A stretch of 64,000 nt of DNA from Gautieria morchelliformis (lineage: Eukaryota; Basidiomycota; Agaricomycetes; Gomphales; Gomphaceae): assembly GCA_015179125.1 (NCBI GenBank), contig WHVA01000076.1, positions 186,001-250,000 of the forward strand. Direction: 5' to 3'. Positions 56,291-64,000 of this stretch are shown here, piece after piece. The translations under genes were made by a program, and so were the position numbers. Within the stretch, counting starts at the first letter, position 1. Every line of letters starts with the position of its first letter. Below the pieces are notes generated by a model. It was not told where the DNA came from, made no database searches, and saw only the letters and a list, made by a program, of their open reading frames with translations.

Positions 56291-56954
56291 GAATACTAAG
56301 CACGGCGTAGAAACCATTAGTCGGGTTTGGTCGTACACTGTTCACACATGCTATTGGTGCCGTCCGTCACCTCTGAGCTTATAATCAGGCTGGCACTCCG
56401 CAAGTTTCTACCGGTATACTAGTCTTTATGACTATATCCGCGGGCGGTGTGATGTAAATTAAATAGTTGCATTTTTCTGAAATACATTTTCTCTTTACAT
56501 AAAAAATCCCTCGAAAAATTCGCTCCAACACGTTCGTAACAAACATCGCATTTTGAAGGTAATCTCAGCGAGTGCCCCAGATGAATGGCACGTTCCATTA
56601 ATTAGAGAAGCGACCCACCTCTATCGTTCCGAGAGCTAAAATTTCAAACGTTAATGGTTACGGATTGCAAGTGGGAGTCAACCGAACGAGTCCATGACAT
56701 CTGCGCGAGGTCTCAGGGTATCTGTTGCTATGCCTGAAGCAACAGTGAATTCCTCCAGGAGTATACAAGAAACTCTGCCCAAGATGACTATTCAAGTAGC
56801 CACTTTACCACTAAGACACCTACTTCTGACAATGGCGTCATCTCTACAGCTTAGATTTACTCTCTCCATCAAATCCTCCATCAATCAAACCCTGCATGAA
56901 GAAAATCGGCAGGGATGAAATCGGCCTCAAGACCCCGCTTGGAGAGGGTATCTG

Positions 56955-57313
56955 CTAGAACAGAAGTAAAACGATGTAAGAAGGGCCTCTGTTCCAACGA
57001 TGCTCTATGGACGCACCGTCAAATTCTGACATCCTTGCCGGCAGGGGCTGGTCTATAAAAGGTAGATGAGCTCGGAATAAGTATTTATATAAGGATGCCC
57101 TCTTTTATATGCATCCGTGGCTCAAAGAGACCCACCAGAACCAGTACTACCTTGGAAGTCGTTGAATGTACCTCCTCGGGTTGGGACTGTCAATTCACCC
57201 GAGGTGACAGGGCCAGTCGCGATGGCCTGAGGATATGGGATTGGGGCAGGCGCTGATAGGACTGATATGATGAGCGTGAACAAGACAGTAAATGACAGAG
57301 AGAGCGGCGCCAT
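56955..57313 (-). CDS. small secreted protein C, GELT family
   Basis: Exons 57313-57136 and 57052-56955 give 91 residues. The first 55 residues are nearly identical to protein B (signal peptide, PIPYPQAIATGPVTSGELTVPTRGGTFNDF). The second exon has diverged (DQPLPARMSEFDG...) and stops early, so the C-terminus is shorter than in B. It arose in the tandem duplication. It may be functional, as the signal peptide and motif are intact, or it may be decaying. Confidence 0.55.
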
Positions 57314-58382
57314 TTTGGAAATGCAGCACGAAGGATGAATAGTGGTGACGACCAGCGACGAGAAATTGACGTGAAAAAAAGAGGGTTTGGCTCGAGAAGG
57401 AAATCGAAGAGGGAGCTAACCAAACAAACATGTCGGTTTCGATTTTTATGGTACTAGCACCAGTGGGAAGCAGCGCAAGGGATGGTCTCAGTTGAGTGAT
57501 TGCCATGACTGTCTAAGTATTCAAGTTCAAGCCGTTCGCCGCACCCGGCATTGAAAGCTCTTGTACCAAGTCCGGCCGGCACACTGCAGGTTCGTTGATG
57601 CAGAAGGACCAAGAGATCTGAGATCTCGAACAATGATCATGGGGAAAATTGAATGCAACTTGAAGGTGTGGCGTGCTGTCAATGACCGTGACTTGGACCC
57701 CTCAGGCTGGGTGTTTGGACTATAGCTTATATATCGCGATGGCAGCGCAATACACATTGTCAAGAATCAGCGGTGTGCCTTGTGGCGACTAAGCGCTTTG
57801 CAAAAAATCTACATAATTACATAAGCACGCCTTCATCAACGCCCTGAGTTACTGATCTGCCAGGTTCTCGATCTGGTGGCCATTTTTATCTAGCCTACAA
57901 AAATGAACATGAGGTGAGTCTATCATACGACTCGGCGGTGCAATTGGAAATTTATGTCCAGAAATACATTGAAGCTCGTAGGCCAGTATTGCGCTGCCCT
58001 GTGAGAAGGTGGTAGTACGCCACGAATAGATTTCTCTTCTTAGATCCCCTCGAGCGCCATTCCCTGCGTAGGCTGTTCAAGAAGGCCAAGCTTCTGAACG
58101 ATCTGGAGTCCATTTCAAGCGCAACATCAAAGAACACTGTTCAACACTTGCTAAAGTTAAGGTTGCGGATTGCTTTTCTGTGGCTGTCTCAGACCCAAGG
58201 CCAAGCAACGGCGGCGATGCCCATGGATCAGTCGAACTGGATAGAGATCAGACAATAGCCCATCAGTCTTGCAAAGGGCACTACCCAAAGCGTCACAGTA
58301 GTCACGATATTCATTGCCAATGAGCACATTGCGTGGCCGCTGCTTTCCAACTGAGCTGAGACGTACCCGTTCGCCTTTACTC

Positions 58383-59177
58383 GTGATATCTGTACTGTGC
58401 CTCACAGAGCAAAGATCCTTAGATATCGGACGTCGCTAAAATGAAGGGTGCGAATACGTGTTGGCATCGAAAGAACCTCTCAATCACTGTTCCATCTGTG
58501 ATTCAGGCAGTAATCTGGGTTGAGAAACGGGGTACGTTCATGACCATAGGAGTAACTATAGAACAACTATAGAACCAACGTTCTAGGCCTGCCGCCGAAC
58601 GATAATGATGATATGAAGTTACTCTGACAACATCATTGGAGTCGCGTTTGCCTTACCGGAATGCTGCAGCGCGGGAAGGTATCTGTGGCAACAGCTGATC
58701 TAAACTCTAGAACAAGTTCGGATGGAATGCAACTTGAAGTTGAAACATCTTACATGTTTCCGCCACGTTGATAAAGGGGCCTCCCTGGCTCGGATCCGTC
58801 AAGACCTGAGCGGAAGTGGCGAGCATACACAGGTACCGCTAGATTGACCGTGAAAGGACGAATGATAAAGACACATGATAAAGACACTAATGTTAGTTGG
58901 GGCGGGGGACGACAACATACCAGTCTAAAGCCTCGTACTTACTAGGCCTCTGCTTCGCGCCTCGAGATTACTCATCTGTCAACAGCTCACAAGTTGATTT
59001 ACGCCCGTTGTATTCATCCATATCGTTGTATACACGTGAGCAGGCGTCTCATCATATACTAGGACAGTGATACCGAAACAAGTCCAAAAACTTGTGTAAA
59101 CCAGACCAGAAACCCAAGGCACAGGGAGAAAGAACACAGGTAAGGGACAGAGACTATTCTCCCTCGTAAGCATCACA
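58383..59177. other. unassigned DNA
   Basis: No gene or repeat was recognised between the end of the duplication and the thaumatin-like gene. Confidence 0.4.
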
Positions 59178-60487
59178 TCATGGACAAAATGTGAGCGTGT
59201 AGTCAGCATTATTAGCCGAGTCGCAGCTGTGGAGTGCGGTGCCGCTCGATTCATCATATGCGTAGACATAACTGTTCGGGCAGTTGTCCTCTGTGAACAG
59301 TTTTCAGGAAGAAAGTGTTAGGTGACAGTTAAAAAACATACTGAAGTAGGAGTAGAACTCTAATAAAGGGATGCGCACGTGCATTAGAGATCAAGAGGAC
59401 AAATACTAGGCAGAGGAACCACTGACCGACACCAGATGGCGGGCAGGTAGCGGCAGTGTTGTGCGAGCCCGTGCAACAGTTGGCAGAGTCACCTATGAGA
59501 GGTCAGCCGCGTAACTAATGGAGGTACTACATGCAGAGAGGTGTGAGCGTGATCTGTCCTACCTGGGTCACCGTCCAAATTGGCTTGGCATGCACTGCGA
59601 CAGCCAACCGGAAAGCCGGTGGAATCAAAAGGCCCTATGAGAGGAGCTGGGCCTACAGGATAGTTCACGTAAAATAGGAATCAGCCGAGGGGGATTAATT
59701 GACATACAATTTGGACCAAGGTCAACGGGGCAGTCTGCCACGGTGCATCCCACATCATTAGTGATGCGAAGGGGGAGATTATATCCATCAACCAGAGATG
59801 CTATTGTCGCGATGCTTTCTCAACGGCCATGGCACGGTAATATGGATGTGCTTACTATCATAGAAGTCGGGGTTTCCATTTATTCCTAAGGTCCATTCTG
59901 CTACGCTGGCAGGAGGCACGCCTGTTCCGGTGTGAGGGTCACATAATAGTCCACCTAATATAGAGCATGAAATCAACTTTCAGAATCATCACATCAAAAT
60001 AAACATGGCTGACCATTGCAGCCACCATCGAGGCAAGAGTTTGGACCTGGATTCACGGAGAAGTCACAGTCACGACGAGCCTATACGTTTTTCAGTTGGA
60101 AATGGAAACTCTGCAGTAGACTGGACAAAGAACTCGCACCCAAATTCGTCCTGCTTGCCAGTTGTTGGGCACGTTGAAACTCACAGAAGAGAAAGCCGCC
60201 GCTTCCCAGCTGCGAGCAATATTTGTGAGCTGTCACGAATTGAATGCAATAGCAGAGCCCGTTACCCTGTCGCCACGTCCGGGACCGCTGAACCGACGTT
60301 GAGGTCCGTGAACACGGCGGGCCTAGAAACCGAGCATAGCATGTCACTTTGACGTTTACTTGTTACACGCATCAGTATAATCATACCAGATGGTGAAGGG
60401 GCAGTTATTAGCAACAGTAAATGTACGACCATAGGTAGGCGCTATGAGGGCGAGGAGAGCAGCAATTTGAGCTTGAACTTTGAGCAT
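59178..60487 (-). CDS. thaumatin-like protein
   Basis: Ten exons (60487-60387, 60322-60266, 60209-60140, 60080-60014, 59954-59856, 59800-59708, 59652-59563, 59492-59427, 59359-59342, 59290-59178) give 257 residues in frame. A signal peptide (about 1-21) leads into RTFTVANNCPFTIWPAVFTDL, then NVPNNWQAGRIWARRDCDFS, NSCLDGGCNGGLLCDPHTGTG, PASVAEWTL, DGYNLPLRI, GCTVADCPVDLGPNC, GFPVGCRSACQAN, ANCCTGSHNTAATCPPSG, EFYSYFKDNCPNSYVYAYDE and the terminal YTLTFCP. This is the whole thaumatin fold with its conserved cysteines. Fungal members are secreted and many act on beta-1,3-glucan (GH152) in wall remodelling; activity here is inferred. Exon 9 is just 18 nt but supplies the conserved FYSYF segment. 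Confidence 0.93.
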
Positions 60488-61892
60488 GATGTTTCAGGTA
60501 GTCAGTAACACAAAGTTAGGGGCGTAGGTGAATCATGTATGATTTTGTGTCTATATATATTAAAATTTGGCTGCACCTTGTAATTTATTCCATCATGACA
60601 TTATAGCTGGTCGTCTGTATGGCTGGTCGTCTGTATGACTGGTCGTCTGGAAGAATCAAGTGGGCACGATATTAATATCGCCGCTGTATACGTGTGGGGC
60701 CGAAGAAATTCCGCGTACATTAATGGTCGAAGGAGACCAACGGGAAAGCAGCTAGGCGTACTGGTTTAGATCTTAGATATTAAGATTAAGCCTGTAGTTG
60801 GTTGAAGCTCGACACAGAGAACGAGGAGGAACTGGAGCAGACGAAAGCTGCACCAATTCTTCAAAGTGTCAGAGAGGGGGAGAGGTGAACGAGGATACCT
60901 GCAATAGAGCACATGGTCCAAGCTGGATCCAGGGTTGGTCAGGTGACATCCGCGGAGGGTCCACGCGTCGACGAGTTTTTCGAACGCGTGTGTGCGGACA
61001 GGGATTCGAACTCAGCCTGATCGAATACAGTGAATACAGTGGCACCACCGGTACAGATGGAGGATTTCAATTCATGTTCAATTGCCGAACACTGAGATTT
61101 ATTTACGTGGAGCCCTCTGCACGCTCCACAGTGACTACCTGCACGCCGCTGCAAAGCTAAACCAACGAAGAATCCTAATATACCGGTAGCCTACTTTGGA
61201 TGTGAACCATATGGGTTGCTCCACTTTACCCTGAGGTGAAGCGTCAAAAAGCTGGCTTTCAGCATTTGCTGGCGAATCCTCTTCAGAGTTGCAAGCCCCG
61301 CTAGAAGGGTCAGGAGACGACAGGGAGAATCACAAATGGGGCAAGTGATGCGACGTCAAGTGACGGATTAACAACGCAATAGAAAAAGCCAGAGGCCCAT
61401 GAACGGAAAGTTAGAAGGCACCTTGACTTGTAGCTGCAGACTGTCATCAGCTGGAATATCCTGAAGCCATGACTCGGTGCAGTGAAGTCCATGCATGTTC
61501 TTCACTTGAAACTCCAACCCAGCCCGGCCTAGTTAACCATCAAGCCAGCCTGGGATATGCGAGAGTGCTCTGAGGCCCTGCACTCGCTCTTGATTATGAA
61601 GAAGCGGCTTCAGTCGCGGCGGAGCACGGAAGGTTCCACATATCCAAACGGACTCAGATGCCGCTAGTTCAAAAATGGACTCAAGATGGAAATGCTATCT
61701 TCCGAGATTATGTAAAACGTGGTCGCCAGAAAAACGTTGGAGAAAGCGTCCTTGTAATGCAGTTAACAGTTCCTTCTAGCTTGGTGATAGAAAACGACTC
61801 GACGGTGGAACAATGGGTTTTATTTTGAAACTCAGCCACGCTTATGTAAAGCCTTTGGTTTGACTCGTCTCTACTTATTAGTACAGCAGGCA
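60488..61892. promoter_or_regulatory. intergenic region between thaumatin-like and SNF2 genes
   Basis: The two genes point away from each other, so both promoters lie here. TATATATATTAAAA at about 60551-60565 is a plausible TATA element about 65-80 bp before the thaumatin-like ATG. Near 60610-60655 the block GTATG.CTGGTCGTCT is repeated three times. No further gene was recognised. Confidence 0.45.
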
Positions 61893-64000
61893 ATGGTTAC
61901 TCCGCTGCAAGCCTCCCAGCCTCCACGAGGGTTTGAGAAAGTATCGCAGCATTTTCAGGTTCGAGCGCTTTAGTAATGACTTCTACTTGTCTCACGTCTT
62001 TCTCGCCACAGCGAGCACACCAACTTCGTGCTCAGGGATGCACGCCAGAAAACAGTCAAGAGCTTAATCAGATCCTTCAGTTCATTCAGCTTGTGCAAGG
62101 TGTTTATATTTCCACCCAGAGTGGTCCATGACGCTGACGCATTTTGCCATCTTGCAGCACAACAAGCAGCACAGCATATCTCTCAGAGGCAGCTTCAACA
62201 ACAACAATCTCAGCCCCAGCCGCCCCAGCCGCCTCAGCCTCCACCGGAACCGGCACCACCACTACCGCTATCATCAGAGCAGCCAATTCCTGAAACTTCC
62301 AAACCTGTCGCTAATGGGATCACATCTGTAGCCAATCAACTCTTATCGGGCGGCGGTCCTCCAACGAGTCATCCATCACCATCGCCACCATCACCTGTTT
62401 CATTTTCTAGTGAACAGCTTACCGCCCTCCGCCACCAGATCCAAGCCTTCAAGCTTATCACCAAGGGCTTGCCCGTACCGGATCATGTCCAGCAAGGCAT
62501 TATATTTTCACCATCTCAGCCTCAGATCGAGTCGCAGGATGTGGACACACAGGATCTCTCCCGTTCAACTAGCGTCCACAAGACACCCGAGGAGTCATCT
62601 CCCATCCAAGTTGATGAGGGACCAATACCCGACGGCCCTTACCTCGAGGACGATAGGTCATCGATTGTATACCCATATAATGCGTTCACACACCCTTTAT
62701 CTATAATCCGTAATGCAAGCTCGTCCAAGCACCACCGGTTACTCGTACCTTCAGTTATGCCGTCTGGCCTGGACCCCCACGAAATCATCGCAGAACGAAA
62801 TCGGTTTGTAGAAGCTCGCATTGAACAGCGCATACGTGAACTTTCATCTCTTCCGAGCACACTCGGCGATGGATCACTTCTACCCGCGGTTCCTGACGAC
62901 GACGCTGCCAGTCGCCACCCCTCCACCAGAGCCACTCACCCAAGCGCTCATGCTCATGGAAAGCTTCGAGCGCTTATCGAGCTTAAAGGTCTGCGGGTTC
63001 GTGAAAAGCAGCGTTCTCTTCGAGCGCAGGTGGTTGAAAGGTTGACGCATGGCACTCTTCTGCCTATTGATCGCAAGGAGTTCAGACGTTATCGCAAGCC
63101 CACCATGCGTGACGCCCGTGCCACTGAACAGCTTGAGCGCAAACAGCGCCAGGATCGTGAGCGCCGCGCGAAGCAGAAGCACCTGGAGTATCTCGGCGTT
63201 ATCTGCAAGCACGGTCAAGATATGCTAGAAGCTAGTCGCGGCAAGGCTTTGAAGGCCTCCCGAATGGGCAAGGCAGTCCAAGGTTTCCATGCTCACGCGG
63301 AGAAGGAGGAGCAGAAGCGTATTGAACGCATCTCCAAGGAGCGTCTCAAGGCTCTCAAGGCAGACGATGAAGAAGCGTACATGAAACTCATCGATACGGC
63401 CAAAGACACTCGTATCACCCATCTTTTGAAGCAGACCGATTCTTATCTTGACTCTCTCGCGCAAGCTGTAGTTGCTCAGCAGAATGATGATGCCCACAGG
63501 GATGGTCCACATGACAGCAGTATAACATTCGAAACTGAAGACGGCCCAACCGATGAAACTACGTTTGGCGCCCAACGCGGTGATGACGAGGAGGATAAGG
63601 GAAAGGTGGACTATTACGCTGTAGCGCACAGGATTTCGGAGAAGGTTACGGCGCAGCCGTCGATCCTTGTTGGTGGGAAGCTCAAGGATTATCAGGTCAA
63701 AGGGCTCCAATGGATGGTCAGCCTATACAATAATCGACTCAACGGTATCCTCGCCGATGAGATGGGACTGGGGAAAACAATTCAGACAATTTCGCTCATC
63801 ACGTTCCTCATCGAACGCAAGCGGCAGCCGGGACCGTACCTTGTCGTCGTGCCACTATCCACGATGAATAATTGGCAAAACGAGTTTGCCAAATGGGCGC
63901 CTTCTGTTCGCGTGCTTATGTATAAGGGAAACCCAAACGCGAGAAAAAATCTTCAACAGGACATCCGGGGAGGTAATTACCAGGTTCTTATCACAACCTA
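61893..64000 (+). CDS. SNF2-family chromatin remodelling ATPase (SNF2/STH1/Brg1 type), 5' part
   Basis: Exons 61893-61958, 62012-62099 and 62158 onward are in frame and run off the window; about 665 residues are present of an expected 1400. After a short N-terminus (HQLRAQGCTPENSQELNQILQFIQLVQ) and a Gln/Pro-rich stretch comes a QLQ domain (QLTALRHQIQAFKLITKGLP, about 135-155). An HSA-type basic helical region follows (RDARATEQLERKQRQDRERRAKQK, near 62935-63240), then an acidic linker and the start of the helicase core: LKDYQVKGLQWMVSLYNN, Walker A DEMGLGKT (about 63758-63781) and VVVPLSTMNNW. QLQ plus HSA identifies the SWI/SNF or RSC catalytic subunit, which slides nucleosomes in the nucleus. 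The start codon is the first in frame and fits the intron phases. Confidence 0.92.

Larger units (their letters stand above)
56028..58382. repeat. tandem duplication, unit 2 (about 2.35 kb)
   Basis: It has the same order as 53532-56027, with small indels and roughly 85-90% similarity by eye. It ends at the same CCGTTCGCCTTTACTC boundary and joins GTGATATC. Confidence 0.85.

Noticed and set aside
62104..62286. Minus-strand Ala/Val-rich frame
   Set aside because: It is antisense to the Gln/Pro-rich part of the SNF2 gene.

Overview
The window is nuclear DNA of a filamentous basidiomycete, most likely an Agaricomycete. The evidence is dense GT-AG (and some GC-AG) introns of about 47-60 bp, a Ty3/gypsy chromovirus, Ty1/copia and Helitron relics, an F-box family, CYP and flavin-monooxygenase relics, a thaumatin-like protein and small secreted proteins. 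All gene models below were built by hand: I joined exons wherever reading frame, splice sites and protein-family continuity agreed. No rRNA, tRNA or CRISPR was seen.

Layout. (1) 1-31 kb is a repeat-rich accessory region. A copia element (879-5450, 5-bp target duplication) sits inside an older related LTR relic. It is followed by a Helitron 3' end with a PIF1 helicase fragment, a broken flavin monooxygenase, a 33-bp palindromic minisatellite and an intact MFS transporter (8282-10004) between two related repeats. Next come unassigned AT-rich DNA, a decayed gypsy chromovirus (13714-20269) and a purine-rich repeated stretch. Then there are three duplicated F-box units: one intact, one cut in two by a ~1 kb inversion, one frameshifted. 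A Tc1/mariner-like insertion and a P450 pseudogene lie between them. (2) 32-49.3 kb is a conserved housekeeping block. GCN20/ABCF3 (25 exons) and DNA topoisomerase II (20 exons) are divergent, with 108 bp between start codons. A 1938-aa coiled-coil protein follows, then, convergent with it, a Rab7-like GTPase with a long insertion. (3) 50-58.4 kb holds three members of an unnamed small secreted protein family, a CofD/YvcK-like gene with a one-base frame break, and a ~2.4-kb tandem duplication that copied the CofD 5' end together with one secreted-protein gene. (4) 59.2-60.5 kb is a complete thaumatin-like gene (10 exons), and the window ends inside a SNF2/STH1-type chromatin-remodelling ATPase.

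The most interesting points are four GC-AG introns in one topoisomerase II gene, microexons of 10, 15 and 18 nt in three genes, the small secreted family sharing GELTxPxxGGTFxDF, the F-box inversion, the palindromic minisatellite that is open on both strands, and the copia primer-binding site that matches the anticodon arm, not the 3' end, of initiator tRNA-Met.
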